A stretch of DNA of 64,000 bases from Isotricha intestinalis. Lineage: Eukaryota > Ciliophora > Litostomatea > Vestibuliferida > Isotrichidae. This document shows positions 38,802 to 49,252 of the stretch, piece by piece; position 1 is the first letter of the stretch, and each line of letters starts with the position of its first letter. The notes beneath the pieces were generated by a model that worked only from the letters and a program-made list of their open reading frames with translations, had not been told where the DNA came from and searched no databases. Made by a program: the position numbers and the translations under genes. The DNA lies in NCBI GenBank assembly GCA_023807065.1, contig JAJJLU010003507.1, positions 1-64,000 on the forward strand, in the 5' to 3' direction.

Positions 38802-41402
38802 ATGGGAAACAATATAAATATCAATGAAAAAAAAGATACAATAATATGGATAGATGCAAATATTTATAATAGTGAAAACAAAAATACATACCAAATGTAT
38901 CTTGCAAAACTCCAAAAGTTTAATTTTCTTCGTTTTTCGAATGTTGAAAGTGTGATAAAGTTTATCTCTCAAAATAAATATTTTGAATATAGACTTACAT
39001 ATATAATCGTGAGTGGAAGACTTGCTGAACATTTTTTTAATGAATATGTAAAAATATCAGAAGAAAAAAATATTGTCATTGCAACTTCAGTTTATTGTTA
39101 TAAACAAAAATATCATGAAACTAAGCCCTATTTTAAAGATGCATTTTTAAATTCTGGAAAAATAACCTTTATTTTTGATGATATAATTGAATATATATTA
39201 AAAGATGAATGTGGATGGGGAAAAATTGAACGTATACCATATAAACCAGAAAAAGAATCATATGGGAATATTTTTACAAATATTGATAATAATTTTTATG
39301 AATTGACTTTACCTATTTTAATTGGAAAATTAATTAATTCTTCGTTGTTAGAAAAAGATGATATACCAAATTTTCAAAAGCTTTTATTAAAAAGATATTT
39401 TAGTAAGAACAATAATTCAATTAACTATTTAATTAAACCTTCTGGAAATAAAAATATGGAAATACCTCATCATTTATTGACAAAATATTTCCTAAAGTTA
39501 TATACATTAGAAAATCCTGGATTTTATAGAGATTTAAATAAAGATTTAAGCAATGGTAAATTCGATGATTATCATACATTTATTTTTTTACTATACAATG
39601 CATTAAACAAAGGAACTCTAAAATCATATAAAGATAGTACTTTATATCGAGGAAGTGCTTTATCTAAATCAGAATTTGAAGAAATGAAAAAAAATTTTGA
39701 GGAAATAAAAAACAATAGTTCATTAAAAGCACTTTATTATGCAAAAAATTTTTTATCTTTTTCTAAGTTAAAAAGCAAAGCATTTGAATTCTTAAATATT
39801 GCAGCATTCTCAGGTAATAATGATTGTATATATATACTTTTTATTATTAAAAAACCAAAAAACAAAAATTTTTTTTTGACTAATATTGATATTGAATCTT
39901 TTAGTTCAATTAAAGAAGAAAGAGAAGTTTTATTCTTACCTCTTTCATGCTTTGAAATAATAAATATAAGTTCAAAGAAAAAATATGATTCATTTGAATA
40001 TATTGAGGTAACAATGAAGTATTTAGAAGATTATGAAGAGTCTATTAATTCACAAATTGAGGGAATAAGAAACAATGAAGAAGCAATAAATGATTTTTTT
40101 GAAAAGTCATTAAACAGTAAATATGGAAAACATGTTCAAGAATATTATGATAAAAAAGACATATTAAATGTAAAATATTGTAAAATTTTAGGTGCTTCAC
40201 CTAATAATAATTTTTTTTTAAATAAAATAGGAACAGGATTTATTCATAAATTAAATAAATTAATAAATAAAGATAGTAATGAGGCCCAAATACATATTGA
40301 TGATGAAATCCCCAATATGATAAATGAAAAGAATAAAATAAAACAATTTTTCACTGATTTATTGAAAAAAATAGATAATAAGCAATTTGATCAGAGTTAT
40401 TCAATAGGAATATGTTTAGGAAATTTCATATATAATTGGAATTTTTTTTCCAAAGCACCTAAATATTATAAAGCTATAAATTTAGCGACTTTATCTTTAG
40501 CAGTTGGACTACCTGCAATAAAATTAATTCCAAAAATAAAATATATCATTAAACAAAAAGTGTTTGATTTAAGTTCCACTTCAATAAATGTTTCAACGAT
40601 ATTAAACGGGTTAAATATTTTATATGCAGTGACTTTCGAGTTTTTCTCAATTTATTCTTTTTCATGTGAACATAAAAAGAAAATAACAATAAAATATGGA
40701 TTAAAAAGAGCAATGAAATTAGCGATTGGAGTAGGGTGCTCTTTTTTAGGAAATGTATTAGGAAAATTAGCAATTTGGGGAATTAGCGTTATATTTGGTG
40801 TAACTCTAGGCCCTTTATCTACTTTTGTTATAGGAACAATGGGAGGTGCAGCTGCTGGATATTTGGGAGCTAAGATAGGAGATAAATTGAGTGATAAAGT
40901 TTTTGGAAATGATGAATTTGTTTTAACATCTTCTCATCTCTATTATAAATATATCCCTTTAAAGTATAGAAAAAAATATTGTAATCCAAATTTAAAATGG
41001 AATAAATCATATTTATGTAATAATGTAAAATCTTATATAATTGAATGCATTGTTAATGAGACAGATATTGAAATGTTAGTTATAAATATTCCAAAAGATG
41101 TATTTGAAATTGATGAATGTTTAGGATATGATAATAATAAGGATAATACCATTGATGATGATAATAAGAGTGAAAGTACTCAATTTAGCGAATCTAATGA
41201 AGAAAAAGTCACACCAATTTTCAAAGATAATAAATTTGTAGGAGATTTAGTGATTCCTTACCAAGGCATTGTTGAAAATTGTTGTGGTATTCATTTTATC
41301 ATATATGGAATAAATGAAGAAAAAATAGATTCCAAAGATTGGCCTGAAAGTAAAAAGAATGAAAAAACAATTGAAATAGTATTTGATTTGTCAGTTTATT
41401 AA
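38802..41402 (+). CDS. ADP-ribosyltransferase-like protein with N-terminal receiver-like domain
   Basis: 866 residues. It begins MGNNIN (Gly2, possible myristoylation). Residues 14-130 (IIWIDANIYNSENKNTYQ, LTYIIVSGRLAEHFF) look like the alpha/beta domain that precedes ART domains in some protist and rotifer proteins. Residues 270-390 have an R-S-E pattern of Arg-type mono-ADP-ribosyltransferases: LYRGSAL with Arg283, FLSFSK with Ser319, and EEREVLF with Glu373-x-Glu375. These would bind NAD+ and transfer ADP-ribose to protein. The second half has a Gly-zipper hydrophobic region (about 625-710, IGTMGGAAAGYLGAKIGDKL), probably membrane-inserting, and an acidic C-terminus. G+C is slightly higher than in neighbours. 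ART assignment by motif only. Confidence 0.72.
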   Translation: MGNNININEKKDTIIWIDANIYNSENKNTYQMYLAKLQKFNFLRFSNVESVIKFISQNKYFEYRLTYIIVSGRLAEHFFNEYVKISEEKNIVIATSVYCYKQKYHETKPYFKDAFLNSGKITFIFDDIIEYILKDECGWGKIERIPYKPEKESYGNIFTNIDNNFYELTLPILIGKLINSSLLEKDDIPNFQKLLLKRYFSKNNNSINYLIKPSGNKNMEIPHHLLTKYFLKLYTLENPGFYRDLNKDLSNGKFDDYHTFIFLLYNALNKGTLKSYKDSTLYRGSALSKSEFEEMKKNFEEIKNNSSLKALYYAKNFLSFSKLKSKAFEFLNIAAFSGNNDCIYILFIIKKPKNKNFFLTNIDIESFSSIKEEREVLFLPLSCFEIINISSKKKYDSFEYIEVTMKYLEDYEESINSQIEGIRNNEEAINDFFEKSLNSKYGKHVQEYYDKKDILNVKYCKILGASPNNNFFLNKIGTGFIHKLNKLINKDSNEAQIHIDDEIPNMINEKNKIKQFFTDLLKKIDNKQFDQSYSIGICLGNFIYNWNFFSKAPKYYKAINLATLSLAVGLPAIKLIPKIKYIIKQKVFDLSSTSINVSTILNGLNILYAVTFEFFSIYSFSCEHKKKITIKYGLKRAMKLAIGVGCSFLGNVLGKLAIWGISVIFGVTLGPLSTFVIGTMGGAAAGYLGAKIGDKLSDKVFGNDEFVLTSSHLYYKYIPLKYRKKYCNPNLKWNKSYLCNNVKSYIIECIVNETDIEMLVINIPKDVFEIDECLGYDNNKDNTIDDDNKSESTQFSESNEEKVTPIFKDNKFVGDLVIPYQGIVENCCGIHFIIYGINEEKIDSKDWPESKKNEKTIEIVFDLSVY

Positions 41403-41881
41403 AAGATTAAATATTAATTAATAAATATTCAGCTCTATTTAATTATTTTTCACTTAATAATTATTCTGTTATTTAATTTATATTTTCTGGTTTATCTTTT
41501 TTTATTTTTAAAAAAAAAGTGTAATTTATATAATTAGTGAAAATTCTTATATAAATGAAGAAGAGATATTTATTTATAAAAATTCTTTATATCTTCACAA
41601 TTTTAAAGTGAACATTTTTTGACTTTCACAATTATTATTTTTTTTATTTTTAAATTTTATGATATTTATGATAAAGAAAATAATAAAAAAAATAATCCAT
41701 GTCTTAAATTGGGGATTGGGTCAATCTCCTACTCCAAAATTTATAAAAAATTAATATATGAGTTAAATTAAATGATTTAATCATAGTCTTAAAAAATTTT
41801 CAAAAATTAAAATATGTAATAAAATATATATTTCAATTAATTTATATAAAAAATCCTCAAAAAATAATTATTTTTTTATCC
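41403..41881. other. convergent intergenic spacer containing a hairpin
   Basis: AT-rich spacer between the 3' ends of the ART-like and low-complexity genes. The only distinct element is the GC-richer hairpin at 41711-41729. Confidence 0.45.
41711..41729. other. GC-richer hairpin in intergenic DNA
   Basis: GGGGATTG-GGT-CAATCTCC forms an 8-bp stem (one G-T pair) with a 3-base loop. Flanking AAATT and AATTT could extend it through an internal loop. Could be a processing or termination element, or part of a small RNA. Nothing else identifies it. Confidence 0.3.
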
Positions 41882-44116
41882 TTAAAATATATAAGGAATA
41901 TCTTTTTCATTTCTTGAAGTTAAAGGATATTTTTTATTAATTTGAATATTTAATTTTTGTTTTAATTTCCCAATACTCATACTTGTATCATGATATAAAG
42001 CATTAATTAAATGATTATCATTTAAAAGAGAATACTTTTTACTTTTATTTTTTCTTTTTTTTAAATTATTATTATCTCCTAAAACAAAAACTAAATTTTT
42101 TCCTTTAATAGAATTGTTTTGTAAATTAGCTACAATATTTTTATCATTTCTAGAAAATTTTTTTTCATTTAAATTATTATTTTGATTACAATTAATATTA
42201 ATATTTAGATTTGGTTGATTATAATTAATATTATTATTGTTATTATTATTTGAAGTTTGTTTATGAATACTTATATGAACATTATTTCCATTTGTGTTTA
42301 AAATATATGATATTTTATTATCTTTTCTTTTTGTTTCTAATTCTTTTTTTTTATTTAAATTTATATTTTTTGATTTAAATAAATTTGAAAATTGAGAATT
42401 TTGATTATTTGGTATTAAAGAATTACCTATTATATTTCTTATATTATATTTATTTTTATAATTTTTATTTTGAAGTTTTGGATTTGTTGAATTTGAATTA
42501 ATATTTTGTGTTAAATTCTTTTTATTTGAACTTTGACCAAAATTTAAATTTAAATTAATATTATAAATTGAACTTATAATATTATTATTTGTAATAAAAT
42601 TAGAAATTGTCATTGTTTTTTTATTTATATATTTGATTTTAGAATGATTGTTTTCTGTATTACTTTTATTTTCTTTTTTATTTTGAGAAGTATTAATTCT
42701 ACTACTTATTGTATTTTTAGAATTTGTTTGAATAACTAAATTTGTCTTTCTTTTATGTTTAATTATCTTATTTTTAGTATTATAATTTCTTTTTGTTCTT
42801 ATTTGTTTTGGATATTGAATAATCTTTAATAAACTTTCTATTGATTTATTTGTTTTTTCATTATAATTTTTTTTCGAATCTCTTGTTGTTGATAATAATT
42901 TTTGTGTAAAAAGTAAATCATTTGGAAAATTTATTTTTGTTTGTATTTTGTTTTTTGTATTTGAACTTTTAATATTTGTTAAATTTGGATTACTTATTTT
43001 TGGTCTGTCACTATTATTATTTACTTTTTCTTTATTTTTATTTTCTTTTAAATCTATGTTAATTAAATTTTGAAAATTTAATTTTTTTATTTCTAAAATT
43101 TTACCTTTCATAGGAATTTTAGTTTTATTATTTTTATCTATTTTTTTCTCTAAATTTTCATTATTTTCATTTGTTATTTTATAGTTTTTTTTCTCTATTT
43201 CAGAATTATTTAAATTAAAAAAAGATTTACTAAAATTTAAATAATTATTATTAATAATTATTTCATGTGAATTATTTTTCATTTTTGATAATATATCATC
43301 TTCAGAATAAGAAAAATCATCATTTTCATTTATAAATTTATTAATTATTTGACCTAAATCTTTTGAGGAAATTTCATTTTCAAAATTAAAAGAATTCAAA
43401 GAATTAGTTAAAGTAATATTTTTAAAAGTTTTTAAACTAAAAGTTTGAGTAATATCACTAGGATTAATAATTTGATTAAAATCTTTATTTTCTTTCTTTT
43501 TACAATTAATATTATTATAAATAATATCTTCATTTTCTTCAATCATTTCTAAATATCTTTTTTTTCTTCTTACATTTTTTAACATTATTTTCACAATATC
43601 ATCTAAATTAAAATAAACTGGAGGAAATAAAGTATATTTTTCATAATAATGATTTATTTTGGGTAATCTATTTTTCGATTCATATTTATAATAAAATCTT
43701 TTTAAAAAATCACTTGTTTCATCCCATAATAAATAATTTTTAAATTCACTTACGATATGTTTTCTTTCATCATATATTATATCTGTTATTATTTTTTTAT
43801 TATATGAATCATTTGTAACATTATATTTTTTTAAATTTAATATCATTTTTTTTTCTGCGTTTAATAATAAGTTTGAAAGAGATTTTTTATTGTTTATATT
43901 ATTTAATAATGTTTTCTTCGTTTTTTTTATTTTTTCTTTTGAACTATTTGATTTTATTATTTTGTTTGTTTTTGAATATTTTCCATTTGATTGATTTCTT
44001 GAATTTAAAGATGATATTTTTGCACTATTTAATATCATTTTGCCTTTTTTTAATTTAGGTTTAATATCCCTTGGAGATTTCAAATTAACTATCATTTTTA
44101 ATTTAAACAAATTCAA
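41882..44116 (-). CDS. unrecognised low-complexity protein with a conserved-looking N-terminal segment
   Basis: 744 residues, Asn/Lys/Ile-rich. Residues about 80-190 have normal complexity (IIYDERKHIVSEFKNYLL, WDETSDFLKRFYYKYESK, RLPKINHYYEKYTLFPPVY, DIVKIMLKNVRRKKRYLEM) and look like a folded element. It resembles ciliate hypothetical proteins I have seen, but I cannot name a family. The rest is disordered. An alternative start seven residues in (MIVNLKSPRDIKPK) follows MNLFKLK. No TM, zinc or enzyme motif. Function unknown. Confidence 0.72.
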   Translation of the reverse strand: MNLFKLKMIVNLKSPRDIKPKLKKGKMILNSAKISSLNSRNQSNGKYSKTNKIIKSNSSKEKIKKTKKTLLNNINNKKSLSNLLLNAEKKMILNLKKYNVTNDSYNKKIITDIIYDERKHIVSEFKNYLLWDETSDFLKRFYYKYESKNRLPKINHYYEKYTLFPPVYFNLDDIVKIMLKNVRRKKRYLEMIEENEDIIYNNINCKKKENKDFNQIINPSDITQTFSLKTFKNITLTNSLNSFNFENEISSKDLGQIINKFINENDDFSYSEDDILSKMKNNSHEIIINNNYLNFSKSFFNLNNSEIEKKNYKITNENNENLEKKIDKNNKTKIPMKGKILEIKKLNFQNLINIDLKENKNKEKVNNNSDRPKISNPNLTNIKSSNTKNKIQTKINFPNDLLFTQKLLSTTRDSKKNYNEKTNKSIESLLKIIQYPKQIRTKRNYNTKNKIIKHKRKTNLVIQTNSKNTISSRINTSQNKKENKSNTENNHSKIKYINKKTMTISNFITNNNIISSIYNINLNLNFGQSSNKKNLTQNINSNSTNPKLQNKNYKNKYNIRNIIGNSLIPNNQNSQFSNLFKSKNINLNKKKELETKRKDNKISYILNTNGNNVHISIHKQTSNNNNNNNINYNQPNLNININCNQNNNLNEKKFSRNDKNIVANLQNNSIKGKNLVFVLGDNNNLKKRKNKSKKYSLLNDNHLINALYHDTSMSIGKLKQKLNIQINKKYPLTSRNEKDIPYIF

Positions 44117-44341
44117 TTTATATAAAATTATTTAAATAATTTGAAAAAAAAATAATAAAAAAAGAAATAAAGTATATTGTATTTATTTAAAACAAAAGAT
44201 ATTTTAAAATTGTTTTTACTTATAATAATCCTTTTTTGATATTTAAAATTAAAGTTTTGAGAAGATAATAATATTTCAGTTTTATTTAATTTAAATATGT
44301 GTATTTTTTAAAAATTAAATAATCTTATATAGTATATTTTC

Positions 44342-44551
44342 TTAACTTAAAAGAATATTATTTATCATTAAGAAAATAAGTTTAATAACAAATCCTATTG
44401 TTCCCATAATTAAAAATCCAAGTGAACATTGTTTCGCAATTGTCATAAATTCTTTTCTATCTGGTTTTTGACAATTAATAATAAAATTTTTAGAAGCTTT
44501 ATAAAAATCAGTTAAATCACCAATCATTCCTTTATCTTCTTTAGATGACAT
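44342..44551 (-). CDS. SEC61G: SEC61 gamma subunit of the ER translocon
   Basis: 69 residues, the usual length of this subunit. A short amphipathic N-terminus is followed by the family block FYKASKNFIINCQKPDRKEF (about 17-36), then one C-terminal TM helix (GFLIMGTIGFVIKLIFLMIN). SEC61-gamma clamps the SEC61-alpha channel in the ER membrane, so this organism has the ordinary eukaryotic translocon that would serve the signal-peptide proteins elsewhere in the window. Intact, no intron. A small gene easily missed by length filters. Confidence 0.93.
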   Translation of the reverse strand: MSSKEDKGMIGDLTDFYKASKNFIINCQKPDRKEFMTIAKQCSLGFLIMGTIGFVIKLIFLMINNILLS

Positions 44552-44999
44552 TTCTTTTAATTTTAATTTTAAAATTTGAGTAAATAAATATTAAATAATA
44601 TATTTATAAATTAATAAAAAATGAACATTTGTCCTATAAAATAATTATTATAAAATAAAAATAATAAAATAAAAAAAATGAATAATAAAAAAAATGTAAA
44701 AACGAATAAATTCACTTATATATTATTTTAATTTCAATGATAAAAGAATCATTGAAAATATTTTCCCAAATCAATTCCAAATTTTAGCTTTTTATGTCAA
44801 TCAATTGAATTAAAATTAAAGTTTTTATATTTTCTTAAATAATAATTTGACAATTATCTAAAACGAAAATTTAAATAATAATAAAAAATTTTTTTCATTG
44901 AATAAAAAAAAAAAATAAAAACCCATCATAAATTTTTGAATATTTTATAAATAAAACCTCAAAATTAATGTAAAAACGTATAAAAAAATATAATAATTT
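44552..44999. other. intergenic spacer, nothing recognised
   Basis: AT-rich spacer with A-runs between SEC61G and the C-CAP gene; nothing else seen. Confidence 0.4.
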
Positions 45000-45710
45000 T
45001 TATTCTCCAAATCTAAAATGTACTTTAGATTCCAATTTCATATCATCATTAATTTTAAAAACGAAGCTTTCAGGAATAAAATAATCATTAAATTCTCTTG
45101 TATCATTTCCATCTTTATTCACTCTTAATCTAATATCAGAAGAATTTGAAACAGAAATAGGAATATGTGCAGAAGGAGGATATAAATATAATAAAACATC
45201 TTTACAACTATCAACATTTATCATATTTACTAAACCTTTACATTGTATTTTTAATTTAGTTACATTTATTAATTCTATATCTACTAATAAATCTTCACAT
45301 GTTAATTTTATATCTTCACTATTTATTATATATATTCTATTTATTTTTTTTGGTATTATAAATGTACTTTCTATACAATTTTGAATTACTAAAATTTTTT
45401 CTATTGTTAATTTTGATTCTTCTAAAGTTTTATTTATTCCTTCAAAATTTTCAAATATCATTAAATTATCATCTTCTCTATATGATTCTTTCTTGTTTCT
45501 AACTAATAATCTTCTTGATAACAAATGCTTATTTAATATATATGTCTTGTTTTCACTTGAAAAATCTGTACTTTCTATTGTTGAACATGAATTACTTCTT
45601 ATATGAATTTGGTTTTGTTCGGAGTTTTCATCCTTTTTTAATTGGTTTAATGGCTTTAATTTGTTTATTAAATTACCAGAAAATACTTGATCAATTATAA
45701 TTTTCCTCAT
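45000..45710 (-). CDS. C-CAP domain protein (actin-binding, CAP-like)
   Basis: 236 residues. The first 90 are Ser/Asn/Lys-rich. The rest is a right-handed beta-helix-like region with the pattern of the C-terminal domain of cyclase-associated protein: INRIYIINSEDIKLTCEDLL, VDIELINVTKLKIQCKG, DVLLYLY, then ISVSNSSDIRLRV and FIPESFVFKI near the end. In CAP this domain binds ADP-actin and recharges monomers. The N-terminal CAP domain is absent, as in the short CAPs of apicomplexans. A tubulin cofactor C or RP2-type CARP domain is the alternative, but the SNSSD...IPE ending favours CAP. Confidence 0.8.
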   Translation of the reverse strand: MRKIIIDQVFSGNLINKLKPLNQLKKDENSEQNQIHIRSNSCSTIESTDFSSENKTYILNKHLLSRRLLVRNKKESYREDDNLMIFENFEGINKTLEESKLTIEKILVIQNCIESTFIIPKKINRIYIINSEDIKLTCEDLLVDIELINVTKLKIQCKGLVNMINVDSCKDVLLYLYPPSAHIPISVSNSSDIRLRVNKDGNDTREFNDYFIPESFVFKINDDMKLESKVHFRFGE

Positions 45711-45952
45711 TTTTTATTGAATCTATTATTTAATTAATAATAATTAAAATCATAAAAATATATTATAATATTTAAAAAAATTATTTATCATAAATGAAAT
45801 AAATCATGAATATTCAATAGATAAAATAAAAGGAAAATATAAAAACTTTATCAAATATTTTTAAAATGAAAAAAAAGAAACACATATCTTAAAAACATTA
45901 ATTTATTTTTAATATAATAAAAAATCAATTGATAAATAATTTTTCTTATATA

Positions 45953-48900
45953 TTAATTCTCTTCTTTTTTTTCATCTTTTTCATTATTATCATTATTATC
46001 ATTATTATCATTATTATTATTTTCTTCATTTTTATTATCTTCTTCTTTTTTATCATTTTCTTCATTTTCTTTAAATTCATGTTCTTCATCATCTAAAAAA
46101 TCAACATCTTTCAATTGACTTTCACTAATATTTAAAACACTTTTATCTGCAACAATATTATCATCATTAAAGTTAATATTATGACTTTCTTTTCCTATCA
46201 TTTCATTTTCTTCTTCTTTTTCTATTAATTCAATCATTTTTTCTATTTTTTCTCTTAAATTTTCTTCAAAAACTCTTTTTTTTCCATCTTTTAAAATTTC
46301 CAAAGCTTCATTTTTTTTTCCAATAATTTTATTATAATAAATATCTGCAATTTTTAAATAACAATCAGGTAATGTTCTTTCATTAGAGAGAATTTTTTTA
46401 TAAATATTAGCAGAAATTTCATATTCTCCAATATTTTCAAACATTAAAGCAATTTCACTTAAAATATCTTTATCATTGAAATTGACCTTATTTAATTCAT
46501 TAAGACATTGTAAAGCTTGGTTTTTTCTATTAGTACTTAAGCAAAAAATAGTTAAATAAGCCCAAATTAAAGGATTTTCAACATCTAATAAATTTGCTTG
46601 ATTTAATGCTTTTTCAGCTTCTTCAAATTCACCTAATTTTGTTAAAGTAAAACCTAGAAATCTCCATGCAAAAGAATGCTCAATTGAATCTCTTAAAATT
46701 TGATTATAAATTACTTTTGCTTCATACCATTTTTTGTTTTTAATATATATATTTCCTAATTTTACCATCATTTCCAAATCAAAATTCTTTTCTTGTGGTT
46801 TAAATCTTATTGCTTTTATATATAATTTTTCTGCTTCTTCATATTTTTGCGTATAATATAATGCATGTCCTTGAAGTAAATATGGCTCATATGAAAAAAT
46901 ATTTTTTTCTATTATTTGATTTGTTAATTCTATTACTTTATCATATTCTCTTCTAAAAAGTAATATTTTGGCTTGTTGAGTTTTAAAGGAAATATCTTCT
47001 TTTGTTTCATCTGAAAAATAATCTAATATTTTTTCACTTATTTCATAGAAATTATATTTATTAAATAAATTAACTAAATCAAACCAAATAGAATCAACTT
47101 GTAAATTATTTAAAACATTAGGTTTATAATCAAAATGAATTCTTGGATTTCCTCTTTTTCTTTCTTCTTCTTTAGCTTTTAATTCTTCTTCAGTTAATTC
47201 AGGAGGAGGATTTTTTTTATCTTTTTTATTATCTTTCACTTCTTCTTCTTCTTTAACTTCTTCTGGTGCAGGATGTAATTCTTCACTTGGAATACTTTTC
47301 ATTTTAAATAATTTTGCAGCTTCTAAATGTTTCTTATATAATAAATCATATATATTTAATTGTTGTTTACTTATTGTTTGATTATTTTGATTTGTTTTTT
47401 CCTTATATAAAAATGCTAAAAATGAATTAAAGTTACAAGATGTGCCATGTATTTCTTTTTTAAATAGTATTAAATTCATATAATTTAATGCATTTTGAAT
47501 TTGATCTTTTAAATATAATAATCCACAATAAACAATTTGAGTATCTAAATCAACTGATGATAAATCAATTGAAATTGCATTTTTTAAAGCATTTTCAACT
47601 TCTGGTAAATCATCTATTTTTTTTGCTAAATTCATATATAATAACCAAGCTTCTTTATTTTGATCTAGAAGTAATCTTGCTTTAAAATATTTTACTGCCT
47701 TTTGATAATCATTTAATAATTCATTTTCTTTTGATAATCTTATTAATCTTTTATCTTCTGGTTCTTTATTTTGTCTTATTGCATAATTCATTATTTCTTT
47801 TTTACTTTGAGAAAATGTTGTTAATATATGTTCATGTAATTCATCTTTTTTTAATTTTACAAAATCATCAGTTGCTTTTTTAATTGAATCTGTTAAATAT
47901 GCATATAATTCACTATAAAATTGATCTCTTTTATCTTTAAAAACTCCTTTCACAGAAGTATCTTTTTTATTATATTTTTCTCTTACAATCCTTACAATAA
48001 ATTTCTTTAATTTTTCCTTTAATAAATCTGCTCTTCCACTAGTATTAAATTTATCTAAAAATTTATTAATATTATTTTCTTTTTCTTCTCTTTTAGCATT
48101 ACTTAATAAATTTCCTTTTTCTCTTCTAACTAATTGTCCTTTAGAAGAATCACCCATAGCTTCATCATAAGTTTTTGCAATTGCAGCAATGGCAATTTTA
48201 AATTGTCTTAATAAATCATTTTCAATTTCTTCTATTGTTATTTCTTTTTTAGGTTTTGGTTCTTTTTTAATCAAATCTATTGGATCTGGTAAAGGCAAAT
48301 CAGGTAATAAAGGATTTACTGGGAAAGTTAAACCAATTTTAATATATATATAAGTTTTAGCTTTTTCAACTTCATCTAATTTTTCTTCTTGATTATCTTT
48401 AGTTAAATTTAAAATTTCTTCATTATTAGGATTAATATATTTAAATCCAGTTTTTTTTTCGATTTCATCAATTCTATTTTCATAAGTTTCTCTTAATTGT
48501 AAATTAACTCTTAAAGATAATTCAGTTAATCCATAATTTTTATGAAAATCAGTACAATCAACCCATCCAATACAATAAATAGGATGAACATCTTCAGGAT
48601 TAATTCCTTTTGGTTTTGCTCTTTTTTTTGGATCATCATCAATTGGAGGAATAAAATTTACTTGAATAACTAATCCTTCATTTACATTTATATCATCATC
48701 TAATTCTATCAATTTTTCATTTGTCTTTTTTATCATTGCTATATTATTTTCTTCTGGAAATGATATCCAAGGTTCTTTTGTTGGTAATTCTTTCAAAAAG
48801 TAAAATTGCTCTTCTGGTGTTTTTTTACTTAATATTTCTTGAAAAGCTTTTTCTTTTTCTTCTCTTTCTTTTTCTTCTTGTGCTAATCTATCTTCTTCTT

Positions 48901-49252
48901 CTTTTACAGCAGCAGGATCTTTTTTATTTACTTTCGGAGGAGGCTTTTTTTTATTTTCTAATTCATTTTTTTCTTCTTCTGTCAATTCTCTTTCATGTAA
49001 TTTCCCATTTTCTAAAATTGCATCTGCTAACGTTACTGTATATTGCCAAGTATCAACTGAACCACTCTGTTGAAGCTTTAGCCATGATTCTGGAAGACTG
49101 TATATTCCTAAAACTTGGTATGAAAATTCGGTTTCTGATGTTTGAGGACCTCCACGTTCTAATATTTGGGAAAGAGAACCCCATTGATCTTTAGGGTCTA
49201 TGTTTATACGAGATGTTTTTAAACGCATTGTACGACCGCTACGCAGTTTCAT
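45953..49252 (-). CDS. CFAP70: CFAP70-like ciliary TPR protein
   Basis: 1099 residues, close to CFAP70 (about 1100). An N-terminal beta-rich part (TSETEFSYQVLGIYSLPESW, DTWQYTVTLADAILENGKL) leads to a Pro/Lys/Glu linker. A middle part carries IYCIGWVDCTDFHKNYGLTE. A long C-terminal array of tetratricopeptide repeats (about 500-1010) includes EPYLLQGHALYYTQKYEEAE and AWRFLGFTLTKLGEFEEAEK. CFAP70 sits at the base of the axonemal outer dynein arms, so its presence says the organism builds motile cilia or flagella. The C-terminus is acidic with a 9-bp tandem repeat (45984-46020, NND units). Identification rests on architecture and the N-terminal block. Confidence 0.75.
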   Translation of the reverse strand: MKLRSGRTMRLKTSRINIDPKDQWGSLSQILERGGPQTSETEFSYQVLGIYSLPESWLKLQQSGSVDTWQYTVTLADAILENGKLHERELTEEEKNELENKKKPPPKVNKKDPAAVKEEEDRLAQEEKEREEKEKAFQEILSKKTPEEQFYFLKELPTKEPWISFPEENNIAMIKKTNEKLIELDDDINVNEGLVIQVNFIPPIDDDPKKRAKPKGINPEDVHPIYCIGWVDCTDFHKNYGLTELSLRVNLQLRETYENRIDEIEKKTGFKYINPNNEEILNLTKDNQEEKLDEVEKAKTYIYIKIGLTFPVNPLLPDLPLPDPIDLIKKEPKPKKEITIEEIENDLLRQFKIAIAAIAKTYDEAMGDSSKGQLVRREKGNLLSNAKREEKENNINKFLDKFNTSGRADLLKEKLKKFIVRIVREKYNKKDTSVKGVFKDKRDQFYSELYAYLTDSIKKATDDFVKLKKDELHEHILTTFSQSKKEIMNYAIRQNKEPEDKRLIRLSKENELLNDYQKAVKYFKARLLLDQNKEAWLLYMNLAKKIDDLPEVENALKNAISIDLSSVDLDTQIVYCGLLYLKDQIQNALNYMNLILFKKEIHGTSCNFNSFLAFLYKEKTNQNNQTISKQQLNIYDLLYKKHLEAAKLFKMKSIPSEELHPAPEEVKEEEEVKDNKKDKKNPPPELTEEELKAKEEERKRGNPRIHFDYKPNVLNNLQVDSIWFDLVNLFNKYNFYEISEKILDYFSDETKEDISFKTQQAKILLFRREYDKVIELTNQIIEKNIFSYEPYLLQGHALYYTQKYEEAEKLYIKAIRFKPQEKNFDLEMMVKLGNIYIKNKKWYEAKVIYNQILRDSIEHSFAWRFLGFTLTKLGEFEEAEKALNQANLLDVENPLIWAYLTIFCLSTNRKNQALQCLNELNKVNFNDKDILSEIALMFENIGEYEISANIYKKILSNERTLPDCYLKIADIYYNKIIGKKNEALEILKDGKKRVFEENLREKIEKMIELIEKEEENEMIGKESHNINFNDDNIVADKSVLNISESQLKDVDFLDDEEHEFKENEENDKKEEDNKNEENNNNDNNDNNDNNEKDEKKEEN

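Noticed and set aside
41700..41780. Spliceosomal snRNA (U2-like match to GGAGTAGGAGATTG on the minus strand)
   Set aside because: No branch-recognition sequence or full set of stem-loops found upstream; the match is short.
48721..49194. 157-codon forward frame rich in Leu/Phe
   Set aside because: It lies antisense inside the CFAP70-like gene. Leu/Phe/Ile-rich translation is what the complement of Lys/Glu codons gives.
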